Shown here: positions 1 to 7,029 of the stretch, piece by piece | Numbering within the stretch: the first letter of the stretch is position 1 | Layout of the letters: the number at the start of each line of letters is the position of its first letter | From: Gemmataceae bacterium | Lineage (GTDB): Bacteria > Planctomycetota > Planctomycetia > Gemmatales > Gemmataceae | DNA length: 45,232 nucleotides | NCBI GenBank assembly: GCA_028288765.1 | Contig: JAQGHQ010000149.1 | Span: 1 to 45,232, forward strand | Direction of reading: 5' to 3' | Translations under genes and position numbers: made by a program | The notes under the pieces: generated by a model | What the model was told of the DNA's origin: nothing | The model's input: the letters and a program-made list of their open reading frames with translations, nothing else | Databases searched by the model: none

Positions 1-644
1 TGCAACCGGGCCAGGGCGGCGTGCGTGCGGTCCATGCCATCCGCGTGATCGAACGGACCCGCAGTCAGCAGTTCGTCGGTCGCCCGTGGGGTCAGGTCGG
101 CAACCCCGAAACGGTGAGGCAGGGAGGACGGCACCGGCGGCCAGACGGCCGCTCCGGACTCCCGGTAGCCCCACAACTGCTCGAACCAGAATACGACCAG
201 TCCCCCCGCCCCCGGGTCGTGCCAGGTGACCAGCCCGACCACGAGGTCCGGATGGACCCAGATCTCCCGCGCGCCTCCCCGCCCGGTCCCGGCTGCCGCT
301 GCCGGGCGCGTCTCGACCACGGCCGTGTAGGGCACGGTGAACGGTCCGGCGGGCGCCTGCGCCGGGGACGAGGTCGTAAGAACCCGGTGTCTGGGAATCC
401 CGAACCTCCTGGCCGTCGCGGCGATCGCCGCCTGGCCCTGCACCGAAGCCCGGTAGTCGGCCCACCGGGTGCCGTAGGCCCGGCAGACCGCCCCGCCGTC
501 GAAGACCCGATCGGCCCGCCGGATCCGGACCCGGACGTCGCCAATCATGACGGCGTAGTGAGCCGGGTCCTCGGGGAAATTGGCGACCCAGTCGCCGGCA
601 ACGGGCGGGATGGACTTAGCCCGCCGAGTCTTGTCCTTGGTCAT
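1..644 (-). CDS. KilA-N-like domain protein, 3' end beyond the window
   Basis: An open frame begins at ATG 644 and runs without a stop off the left edge, so only about the first 214 residues are seen. GGAG lies at a good distance upstream of the ATG. Residues 60-85 and 125-160 carry a pattern like the KilA-N DNA-binding domain of phages: a basic helical stretch, then 'REIWVHPDLVVGLVTW', close to the 'VHPDLAxxLAxW' signature of that family. KilA-N proteins are usually phage or mobile-element DNA-binding proteins, so a regulatory or antirepressor-like role is an inference. The gene has the same orientation as the RT operon but is separated from it by 430 structured bases. The family call rests on one motif and is tentative. 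Confidence 0.6.
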   Translation of the reverse strand, partial: MTKDKTRRAKSIPPVAGDWVANFPEDPAHYAVMIGDVRVRIRRADRVFDGGAVCRAYGTRWADYRASVQGQAAIAATARRFGIPRHRVLTTSSPAQAPAGPFTVPYTAVVETRPAAAAGTGRGGAREIWVHPDLVVGLVTWHDPGAGGLVVFWFEQLWGYRESGAAVWPPVPSSLPHRFGVADLTPRATDELLTAGPFDHADGMDRTHAALARL

Positions 645-1076
645 GACGTCTCCAGAAAGTTGTGCGTTGGGCGAAAGTCAATCGACCACCGTATTGGTAA
701 TCGCGGAACCGGCCCGGTGCCCGGTGCCCACGATCGGGAATATCCTCTTCGTCGTCCCCCAGAACGGGGGAGGACGGCGGGCGGCGAAGGCCGGGCCCCA
801 CAGCCGGTCTACCTCCCGACTCGCCCGGAGCGGGAGGTTAGCTCAATGACCTAACGAGTGGGTTACCTCCTTTCGTCAAGACTGGAACGCGGGTATCCGC
901 CTCGTAGCTCCGTCCTGGTCGCCCGGACGGGCTGCGGCTCGTCGGAGCTCCGGAATCATTCCGGCGTCTCTCAGCCCGGCCGACGTCGTGCCTCCGGGGC
1001 AGGACGCCGTACTCCCGGGGCAAGTCCGGTGCGGTCTTCGCACCCCGACTCCCGTGTACAGCCGGACCGTCAGACC
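645..1076 (-). other. Structured gap without a convincing gene
   Basis: No convincing coding frame fills these 432 bases between the last gene of the RT operon and the KilA-N-like gene. A GTG-started frame (1080-838, 80 residues) overlaps the preceding stop by GTGA, but its composition is Arg/Gly/Pro-rich and not protein-like. The stretch is full of stems: CCGGAA/TTCCGG with a three-base loop (950-964), AGCTCCG/CGGAGCT (906-912 with 943-949), GTCCGG/CCGGAC (1024-1029 with 1062-1067) enclosing GGTGCG/CGCACC. A strong AAAGGAGG lies near 868. It could be a transcribed structured RNA or a terminator and leader region. The strand is assigned only from the flanking genes. Confidence 0.4.
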
Positions 1077-1646
1077 TCACGCCCCGGCCGCGGGGTCAGT
1101 ACCAGACTGACCGGCGCGAGGACCCGGTGGGGGTGGCGACGCCAGCCCCGCCCGCACCGCCGCGATGGCCTCCCCGACCCGGGCCTGGACGGCGGGCCCG
1201 GCGGCGAACCCGGTCCAGATGACCAGCTCGGTCATCAGGTCGACGCCCGCGGAGGTTGTCAGCCCGGGGGCCATCCGTACCACGACCCCGGCGAGGCGGG
1301 CCTGCACCGCCGCGTTCCTCGACCGGGTGAACCGCAGGCTCAAGGCCGGGATCGCCCGGGCCCCGAAGCCGGCCAGGGCGGCGGCTGCGATACCCGACTC
1401 ACCCTCAGCGACCCGCATCACGAGGTCGTCGACCACGCGGCCGATCACCACCGGGTGGCAGACCGCAAGAACGTGCCTCACGACCACCTCCCGGATCGCC
1501 CCGTCGGGGTCGAGCAGGTGGTCGATGAGGGGGGCCAGGGCCGCCCGGATCCGGGCCTCGGCTGCCTCATCCCGATCCCCCGAGATAGGCATCCGCCCGC
1601 GGCAGCCGCCGGTGTTACGGCTCGTCCCCGATCGTGGCCTGCTCAT
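1077..1646 (-). CDS. HEAT-like repeat protein of the RT operon
   Basis: A 189-residue, Ala/Val/Arg-rich helical protein. Residues 25-150 form repeating amphipathic helix pairs of the HEAT/ARM type (for example 'AIREVVVRHVLAV' and 'AAVQARLAGVVVRMAPGL'). No catalytic motif is seen. The ATG at 1646 has AAAGGAG nine bases upstream and overlaps the stop of the preceding gene as ATGA (1643-1646), so translation is probably coupled. A later ATG at residue 19 has a poorer ribosome site. As the last gene of the co-directional RT set, it is probably a protein-interaction subunit. That role is inferred from fold and context, as I do not recognise a named family. Confidence 0.7.
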   Translation of the reverse strand: MSRPRSGTSRNTGGCRGRMPISGDRDEAAEARIRAALAPLIDHLLDPDGAIREVVVRHVLAVCHPVVIGRVVDDLVMRVAEGESGIAAAALAGFGARAIPALSLRFTRSRNAAVQARLAGVVVRMAPGLTTSAGVDLMTELVIWTGFAAGPAVQARVGEAIAAVRAGLASPPPPGPRAGQSGTDPAAGA

Positions 1647-2212
1647 GCCCCGGGTCTCCTTTCATCGCCGCTATCAGGACCAGACCCCTCGACCCCCGGG
1701 AAAGGGAGGAGACGAAAGGACTTCGGGGCCGGCCGGGTGAGCTTCCGGAGGACCCCGAGTTGCTTCAGGGCGGCCAGGTGCCGGGCCTGGGCAGCCGCCT
1801 GCCGGCGGAGCAGGTGAGCGCCCTGCGGCCCCCCGGCCCGCTCCCCCTGGGCCGCGTCCAGGTCGGCCAGGTACACCTGTAGCCAGGTCACCGCGACCCG
1901 GTCCACGGCCAGCCGCTCGGCCGGGCTCGGGGCCGGCCCGAGGTGCTCGTCCTTGAGTTCGGCCAGCCGCTGCCGGATCGACTCCCGGGCCAGAAGCGAC
2001 TTCCCGGCCAGGACGGCGAGCAGGCTGTCCTCGGCGTGACCGCACAGGTCCCCCATCTGGCGCCACAGTTCGGGCCGGGCGGCCAGCAGTTCCCGAACGG
2101 GGCCGAGGGCAGTCGGGTCCCCGGCCTGGGCCCGCTCGAGGACCTCCCGGTCGGCCTCGGTCAACGGGGGCGGGTCCGGGTCTGCGACCCGCGGTATGGG
2201 CTTGGCCATCAT
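1643..2212 (-). CDS. Hypothetical protein of the RT operon
   Basis: A 189-residue, mostly helical, charged protein. The N-terminus is Pro/Asp-rich, followed by helices with 'ELWRQMGDLCGHAEDSLL' and 'LAVDRVAVTWLQVYLADLD'. The C-terminus is basic. No catalytic signature or membrane segment is visible. The start is ATG 2212, overlapping the upstream TGA as ATGA (2209-2212), with GGAGG eight bases upstream; an ATG follows at the next codon. The stop overlaps the start of the HEAT-like gene in the same way. I do not recognise the family beyond its look as a planctomycete accessory protein. The double coupling argues that it works stoichiometrically with its neighbours. Confidence 0.7.
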   Translation of the reverse strand: MMAKPIPRVADPDPPPLTEADREVLERAQAGDPTALGPVRELLAARPELWRQMGDLCGHAEDSLLAVLAGKSLLARESIRQRLAELKDEHLGPAPSPAERLAVDRVAVTWLQVYLADLDAAQGERAGGPQGAHLLRRQAAAQARHLAALKQLGVLRKLTRPAPKSFRLLPFPGVEGSGPDSGDERRPGA

Positions 2213-2511
2213 CGACGTTTCCTCCATTCCCCGCCGTGCCGATGGTAACCGCCCGCACTCAGGACGGCGTTGATGAGCAGACCAGCAAGTGTGCAGAACG
2301 CCTCCACCTCCCGGTCGACCGCCGTCCGGCCTTCCCGGTTAGCATCCCGGGCGGCCCGGTCTGCTGCTCGCTCGGCCCGCCGACGGGCATCCTCGGCGGC
2401 CGCCAGCCGGCCGGCCGCCCCGCCCCCGACGTACTCCCGGACGGTCCGCCCACCCACCTTCCGGCTGCGGGTGTAGTAGCACCCCCGGCCCTTCCGCATC
2501 TCCCAGGCCAT
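2209..2511 (-). CDS. Small basic protein of the RT operon
   Basis: A 100-residue protein beginning 'MAWEMRKGRGCYYTRSRKVG', then a VREYVGGG turn, an Arg/Ala-rich helix of about 35 residues, and a short hydrophobic helix ('FCTLAGLLINAVL') before a basic tail. The N-terminal block looks like a short beta-strand, nucleic-acid-binding segment; this is an inference from its Arg/Lys/Tyr content. GGAGG lies eight bases before ATG 2511. The stop TGA overlaps the next gene's ATG. It lies 33 bases after the 295-residue gene. I have no family name for it. It could bind the RNA or DNA used by the RT. Confidence 0.7.
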   Translation of the reverse strand: MAWEMRKGRGCYYTRSRKVGGRTVREYVGGGAAGRLAAAEDARRRAERAADRAARDANREGRTAVDREVEAFCTLAGLLINAVLSAGGYHRHGGEWRKRR

Positions 2512-4936
2512 TTGTGTTACCTCCAGTCGCCGGCGCCGGTCCGATCAGCCGACGGCCCGCCGGGGCGCGGGAACAGGCGCGGCCGCCCGTCGCGCCGGGG
2601 CCACCCCGACGAAACGGTCGATCCCGTCGAGCAACCGTCCGACGGCCGCCGAACCGACCGGCGCCGTGTTCGTCCCGGTCGGCACGGACTCCGGTACCGC
2701 CGCCCGGCTCCGGGACCACAAGGCCAGGACCCTGGCCGCGGTCGCCGGGGTGACCGGAAGAACATGGGCCGCAATGACCTCCTTCCGGCGGGCCGCGGCC
2801 GCCGCCGCCCGGAGGAGCATCGCGTCCGTATCCTCTACGGTGGCCGCGCGGGGGAGCCCGGGGGCCTGATGAATGAACTCGTCTAGTAGGAGCGGGCCGA
2901 ATGTGAACCCGACCCACTTCCACAGGATCTCCGGGTCCGCTTCCGACAGCCCGGCATGGAGCCGTGGCCCGAGAAGGGTACAAACGACCCAGATCGGGCT
3001 GTCGAGCCGGTCCCGGATCGTGTAGTGGAGGCCCTCGTAGGCCGCCGCCGTCCCGGACGGCAGACCGCACTTTTGGTCGACCGCGTCGAACCCCTCCCCG
3101 GCCAGCAAGTAGGCCTCGACCGCCCACCGCAGGAGTGGCGGGTCGAGCTGGCGGAGGGCGGCTGCCCCAGCGACCGCCGGGTCCATGGCTCCCGCACGGT
3201 CCTGGTTCCGGTCGTCCGCGCCGGTGACCAGGACCTTCCGGTACGCGACTGCCCGTACTACCCAGTCGTCGTCGACGTCCGGGTCGGGAAGCTGGTCGTG
3301 GTCGACCAGGTATCCGGCCCGGAGCCACCGGCGGTCCGGGGGCGGGGCCGGGTCGTACGGGTTCGGCGTGTACACAGGTGACATCCGTGTCGGTCGGGGG
3401 GGAAGAGGCCGGAAGGCCAGTTCCCCCATCATAATCGCACTCTGAATGCGTCGGCGGATCCACCTCCTGTTGATTGGGTTCAGGTGTAACCGGCTGATCG
3501 GATCGCTCCGCGTGACCAGTGGCCGGGCCTATTCGCCCGGTGTCGCGCGGAGTACGGAATGTCGGGGGGTCGGGGGCGGCCCCGGATTCCCCGGCCGCGG
3601 CGGTCCTCCTGGACGGCCGCATCGTCGGGCGCGCGCGGGAGCGGCGGTCCGGCGTCGGATCACGGGGCTCCATGTACCTGGACGGGGGCACCGACGTCCG
3701 TCTCCGGAGCCGCTCCCACCGCACCCATGAAGCCCGCCATCCCGCCAGAATCTCGTCCGGGCCGATCTCCCGGTGTCCGTGTCTGGCCAGGGTGGTCGTG
3801 ATCCGGTCCATCACCTCGCTCACGTTGCTCTCGAAGGCCGGCCCCGCCGTCGCGATCCACCCCATCACCACCTGTTTGGCGGCCAGGGAGGGGTTCGGCC
3901 GGTCGTGGGCCTGACGGAGGCTGGTCTCCAGTCGGTCCAGGGCCTCGGGTCCGACGGTGAATCGGAGCCCATGGTCTCTCCGTGCGAGGACGAAGCCCAG
4001 GAGTTGGGCCGTCTCACCCCGGTCGAGATCTTTGGGCGGACCGTCTTCACCCTTGAGGGAGAGCCGGGCCCGACCCAGGATCTCGCGGACCTGCTGGAGG
4101 ATTTCCTTGCCTTCGGATATGGACTGGCACAGGTACGCCAGGTTGTCGGCGTATCTGAACCAGAGCCACAGACCTCTCTCTGCCCAGAGGTCGAGGGCAT
4201 GGTGGAGGCGGACACACAGTCCCGTCGGACTGAGTGCCGACCCCTGGTCGATCCCGACGACCCGGGCCGGGCCGTCGTGTCCCCGGAGTACTGCCCCGAT
4301 CAGGGCGAGCAACTCGGGGTCGTTGATGTGGTCTGTGTGGTCGGCCAGGAGGTCGGCCACCGGGACGTTATCGAACGCCTTCTTGATGTCGTCGACGGCC
4401 AGGACCCACCGGTTTGTGGCCGTCATCTCGGTTTCGAGGGCGGCCAGCAGGTCCCAGCACCCCCGGCCGGGGCGGAACCCGAACGACCGCGGAAGGAAGA
4501 CGCCCTCCCAGTACGGGGTCATGGCGGCGTTCACGGCTGCGGCCAATACCCGGTCGGGGAGGTTGGCCAGTTTCAGGGTCCGGTGCCCGCCCCTCGGCTT
4601 GGGAATCTTGACTTCCCGGACCGGCCCGTGCCGGTAGTTTCCGGTTTGGACGTACTCGCCGAGCTCGCGCATCAGGCCGGCGACCTCGCGCCGGCCCAGG
4701 TCGGAGTACGTCACCCGATCCGGCCCCGGCGCCTGCCCGGCCTCGGCCCGGAGCGCGTAGTAGGTCTGGATCAGGTTGTCGGTCGAGGCGATTTCGGCGA
4801 CCGTCGGCAGGCGACCCGCTGGACAGACGTGCCGGCGGGGCCGGGCCCGGGGCCGGTACCGGTTCGCCGAGTACGAGGTGTTCTGGTCCGGGGTCTGCTG
4901 GTGCGAGAACCCCCAGGTTGTCCGGGCGAAACTCAT
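2339..4936 (-). CDS. Group II-like reverse transcriptase with YADN motif
   Basis: Residues about 45-400 are an RT: 'GQAPGPDRVTYSDLG' and 'PVREVKIPKPRGG' (fingers), 'SFGFRPGRGCWDLLAAL', motif A 'VLAVDDIKKAFDNV', 'QGSALSPTGLC', motif C 'FRYADNLAYLC', 'AQLLGFVLA', then a short helical thumb. It is closest to group II intron-type RTs, but I see no HNH endonuclease and no intron domain V nearby. Motif C has Asn for the second Asp. The start at ATG 4936 overlaps the helicase-like gene's stop (ATGA) and is preceded by GGGAG. The frame stays open to 2339, but after about residue 520 (below 3380) it becomes Arg/Gly/Pro-rich and overlaps two other genes, so the real product probably ends or shifts frame near 3400. 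Confidence 0.75.
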   Translation of the reverse strand: MSFARTTWGFSHQQTPDQNTSYSANRYRPRARPRRHVCPAGRLPTVAEIASTDNLIQTYYALRAEAGQAPGPDRVTYSDLGRREVAGLMRELGEYVQTGNYRHGPVREVKIPKPRGGHRTLKLANLPDRVLAAAVNAAMTPYWEGVFLPRSFGFRPGRGCWDLLAALETEMTATNRWVLAVDDIKKAFDNVPVADLLADHTDHINDPELLALIGAVLRGHDGPARVVGIDQGSALSPTGLCVRLHHALDLWAERGLWLWFRYADNLAYLCQSISEGKEILQQVREILGRARLSLKGEDGPPKDLDRGETAQLLGFVLARRDHGLRFTVGPEALDRLETSLRQAHDRPNPSLAAKQVVMGWIATAGPAFESNVSEVMDRITTTLARHGHREIGPDEILAGWRASWVRWERLRRRTSVPPSRYMEPRDPTPDRRSRARPTMRPSRRTAAAGESGAAPDPPTFRTPRDTGRIGPATGHAERSDQPVTPEPNQQEVDPPTHSECDYDGGTGLPASSPPTDTDVTCVHAEPVRPGPAPGPPVAPGRIPGRPRPASRPGRRRRLGSTGSRVPEGPGHRRGRPEPGPCGSHGPGGRWGSRPPPARPATPAVGGRGLLAGRGGVRRGRPKVRSAVRDGGGLRGPPLHDPGPARQPDLGRLYPSRATAPCRAVGSGPGDPVEVGRVHIRPAPTRRVHSSGPRAPPRGHRRGYGRDAPPGGGGRGPPEGGHCGPCSSGHPGDRGQGPGLVVPEPGGGTGVRADRDEHGAGRFGGRRTVARRDRPFRRGGPGATGGRACSRAPAGRRLIGPAPATGGNTNGLGDAEGPGVLLHPQPEGGWADRPGVRRGRGGRPAGGRRGCPSAGRASSRPGRPGC
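2545..3432 (-). CDS. Hypothetical protein downstream of the RT, +1 frame
   Basis: A 295-residue protein with a compact helical core: 'DPPLLRWAVEAYLLAGEGFD' near residue 95, 'LHYTIRDRLDSPIWVV' near residue 135, a C-terminal Ala-rich segment, then a low-complexity Pro/Ala tail. It lies in the +1 frame relative to the RT frame, which stays open beneath it. The start is unsure. ATG 3432 (followed by a second ATG) has only a weak ribosome site, while AGGAGG sits about 25 bases further upstream. ATG 3384 (MSPVYTPN) is the most natural protein start but lacks a ribosome site. It may be expressed by coupling or as a frameshift extension of the RT. No named family is recognised. Confidence 0.6.
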   Translation of the reverse strand: MMGELAFRPLPPRPTRMSPVYTPNPYDPAPPPDRRWLRAGYLVDHDQLPDPDVDDDWVVRAVAYRKVLVTGADDRNQDRAGAMDPAVAGAAALRQLDPPLLRWAVEAYLLAGEGFDAVDQKCGLPSGTAAAYEGLHYTIRDRLDSPIWVVCTLLGPRLHAGLSEADPEILWKWVGFTFGPLLLDEFIHQAPGLPRAATVEDTDAMLLRAAAAAARRKEVIAAHVLPVTPATAARVLALWSRSRAAVPESVPTGTNTAPVGSAAVGRLLDGIDRFVGVAPARRAAAPVPAPRRAVG

Positions 4937-6396
4937 CGGCGGTCTCCCGGGAGGGCCGGGCGGGTGGCGAGGAACCGGTCGATCCGGCCGGCCAGCTGGT
5001 CGACCCCCGGGGCGTACCACCCGCGGGCGGTGTACGACGTTCGTCGCGTCCGGGCGGCCAGCCGGAACCGGGGGTGGTGGCGGTCAGCCAGGTCGATCAG
5101 CCGGAGCGGTGGGGCGTCGGCCGGGCTGCTCAACTGGGGCGGGCGGATCGGGGGCAGCCCGGGCCCGGCGTCCGCCCGGACCAGGACCGAGAACCTGTTC
5201 AGGTCGAGATCCGGCAGCGCAGCGGCGGTGACGATCGCTTTCGCCGACGTCCTGGAGAACGGACTGGTGGCCACGGTCAGGGCGGCGATCCGGACGGGGC
5301 TCAGGCCGGTCGTGTTCACGGGCCCGGCGGTCACCACCGGCCACCCGGGCAGGTGGTCGAGTAGGGCGAGTGCGTGATCGACCCCCCCGACCAGGACGAC
5401 GACCCCGCCGGCAGCCGCCCCGGGTGGAGCGGCTTGCAATCGGGCGAGTTCGGCGATCCGGTCGTTCCTGGTGCTGTGCCCCCAAATCCCGCGACGCTCC
5501 AGGTCGACCGGGTCGTCGGTCGGTTGCCCCCTCACCCCGCCGCTGAACATCACACTTTCGACTACAACCCGCCGCTCGACCCGGCCGTGGGCCGGGAGGG
5601 TCAGCTCCGCCAGCCCGAAGAACGCGGCGAGCAGATCGTTCTCCCAGGGGGATAGGGCCGAGCCAGAGGGGACGAGGCCGAACGCCCGCGCCCGCCAGAG
5701 GTGATCGATACACGCCTGGCCGCGCTTGCCCATGACGTCGACCGGGTCGATCACGACGGCGACCTGCCGCCACTCCATGCGGACCCCGTCGGCGGCCAGA
5801 CCGATCGGGGTGGTGACGACCACCCGGCCGACCTCCCCGACGGCCGGTCGGTACCGCCCGCTCGCGGCCGCCGCATCGACCCCCAGTTCACGGAGGCGGG
5901 ACCGGACCCGGAGGGTGTCATCGACCCGGCGGACGACGACCGCGATGGTCAGGTCCGGCCAGGCCGCAGCCACCTGGGCGACGAGGGAGACCGGGTCGAC
6001 GCTCGGGCCGTACCGGACGACCCCGCCCGGGTGCGCCCGGACCAGGGCGAGGAGGGCCGGGTCGGGGGCGGGCCGGGTGAGGTCCGGCGTCGGGAGCGGG
6101 CCCGGGACATACCCCGTCACCCGTACCGGATGGCCGGCCCGCCGACAGGCGGCGATCACCGCCGGGACGATGCCGTTCGGGATCCCAGTCCGGTCCCCGC
6201 CGTGGATGTCGGCCGTGAGGTCGACGATCCTCGGCACGACGCACTGCCCGCCGGCCGCGTACTTACCCGGGACGAGTGAGACCGACTTGAAGAGCTCCCG
6301 GATCTCCGCCGGGAGCACTTCGGCCACCACCCCGTTCGACTCGTTCCAGTGAACGGTGACGACCGCGGGGGCGGGCGGGGCAGCGGATTGGGTCAT
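4933..6396 (-). CDS. Helicase-like protein lacking a visible P-loop
   Basis: A 487-residue protein and first gene of the RT operon. Its layout recalls a two-lobed SF2 helicase: 'AAAWPDLTIAVVVRRVDD' (motif Ia-like), 'VVVTTPIGLA', 'VAVVIDPVDVMG' where a DEAD/DEAH box would sit, and later 'ALTVATSPFS' and 'SVLVRADAGPGLPP' (motif V/VI-like). No GKT/GKS loop is present; the equivalent spot reads 'VVRYGPSVDP'. It may therefore be a non-catalytic helicase relative, an inference from motif spacing only. ATG 6396 has GGAGG eight bases upstream; a longer frame to 6546 has no such site. Its stop overlaps the RT start (ATGA), linking the two products. Confidence 0.65.
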   Translation of the reverse strand: MTQSAAPPAPAVVTVHWNESNGVVAEVLPAEIRELFKSVSLVPGKYAAGGQCVVPRIVDLTADIHGGDRTGIPNGIVPAVIAACRRAGHPVRVTGYVPGPLPTPDLTRPAPDPALLALVRAHPGGVVRYGPSVDPVSLVAQVAAAWPDLTIAVVVRRVDDTLRVRSRLRELGVDAAAASGRYRPAVGEVGRVVVTTPIGLAADGVRMEWRQVAVVIDPVDVMGKRGQACIDHLWRARAFGLVPSGSALSPWENDLLAAFFGLAELTLPAHGRVERRVVVESVMFSGGVRGQPTDDPVDLERRGIWGHSTRNDRIAELARLQAAPPGAAAGGVVVLVGGVDHALALLDHLPGWPVVTAGPVNTTGLSPVRIAALTVATSPFSRTSAKAIVTAAALPDLDLNRFSVLVRADAGPGLPPIRPPQLSSPADAPPLRLIDLADRHHPRFRLAARTRRTSYTARGWYAPGVDQLAGRIDRFLATRPALPGDRR

Positions 6397-6477
6397 CGAG
6401 TTATCCTCCATTCGGCCGGGGCGACCCGGACGGCGCGATCCGACTCCCCGGATACAGTCGGCAGGGGGGACGATCAG

Positions 6478-6498
6478 TCCCGGACACGGTGTCCGGGA
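6478..6498. promoter_or_regulatory. Interrupted 21-bp palindrome upstream of RT operon
   Basis: TCCCGGACAC and GTGTCCGGGA are exact reverse complements around one central base. The site lies about 85-100 bases upstream of the first gene of the RT operon. This is typical operator geometry, but no cognate repressor or promoter boxes can be assigned. Confidence 0.4.
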
Positions 6499-6569
6499 GG
6501 TGGGCCGCGTCGAAACTCCCGGCGACCGATTGACCGGAGGCGACAACGGGCCGGGGTTATGGTCCCGCC

Positions 6570-6583
6570 AGTTTTCGAAAACT
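6570..6583. promoter_or_regulatory. 14-bp perfect palindrome AGTTTTCGAAAACT
   Basis: This AT-rich perfect palindrome stands out in GC-rich DNA. It lies seven bases beyond the stop of the DUF1580-like gene and upstream of the RT operon. It could be a repressor site for the operon promoter. There is no T-run, so it is not an obvious terminator. Confidence 0.4.
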
Positions 6584-6590
6584 CAGTGTC

Positions 6591-6938
6591 TCACTCTACC
6601 TGACGGGACGATCTGCCCGGGGCCCGACGAGGAGACAGCCCACCCCCGCATTGAGGACAGGGGCTCTTCCCCTCGGGGCAGCCGCTGGTAGCCTCGGTCG
6701 AGGGTTGAGCGTCCGTCGCGGTGAGGGCGGTGCAGAACCTGGCGATCGCCTCGCGGGAAGTGCAGAGTGTGTTCCCGACCCGGATGACCTCCAGCCGGAC
6801 ACCGCGCAGGCCCGTTGAGGCCCACCTGAAGAAGGTGCTGATCGCGGGCTTGGACCCGCGACGACGCGCCGGGAGGCCGGCCCGATCCGGGGCCTGGGAA
6901 AGGGGAAAGACGGATTCCGTGATGAGATCGATCGGCAT
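6591..6938 (-). CDS. DUF1580-like helix-turn-helix protein
   Basis: A 115-residue protein. Residues 25-75 read 'PAISTFFRWASTGLRGVRLE' followed by 'VIRVGNTLCTSREAIARFCTAL'. This fits the DUF1580 pattern (W-x-x-x-G-x-(x)-G-V-R-L-E-x-x-R-V-G-...-T-S-x-E-A), a small planctomycete family with an excisionase/MerR-like DNA-binding fold. The C-terminal 35 residues are low-complexity and hold a CPQC pair. ATG 6938 has GAGG six bases upstream. Such proteins usually sit in integrated elements, matching the nearby integrase and ATPase. A regulatory or recombination-accessory role is inferred. Confidence 0.75.
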   Translation of the reverse strand: MPIDLITESVFPLSQAPDRAGLPARRRGSKPAISTFFRWASTGLRGVRLEVIRVGNTLCTSREAIARFCTALTATDAQPSTEATSGCPEGKSPCPQCGGGLSPRRAPGRSSRQVE

Positions 6939-7029
6939 GCGCCACCTCGCTTCGGCTCACATCTGCCCGCGAGAATGACGATACTCGGCCCTCGGCCTCA
7001 TGTCAGTGAAGTGTTCGTGCAATCGGCCA

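Noticed and set aside
838..1080. 80-codon GTG-started frame after the HEAT-like gene
   Set aside because: A GTGA overlap is present, but the translation is Arg/Gly/Pro-rich and the DNA is dominated by hairpins.
1..6400. Group II intron around the YADN RT
   Set aside because: I looked for a domain V hairpin near either end of the RT and in the structured gap and found none. The RT is also coupled to neighbouring genes by overlap, which does not fit an intron ORF.
1..6400. Diversity-generating retroelement
   Set aside because: No template/variable repeat pair with adenine-specific differences was noticed, and the RT lacks the DGR-type motif between motifs A and C.
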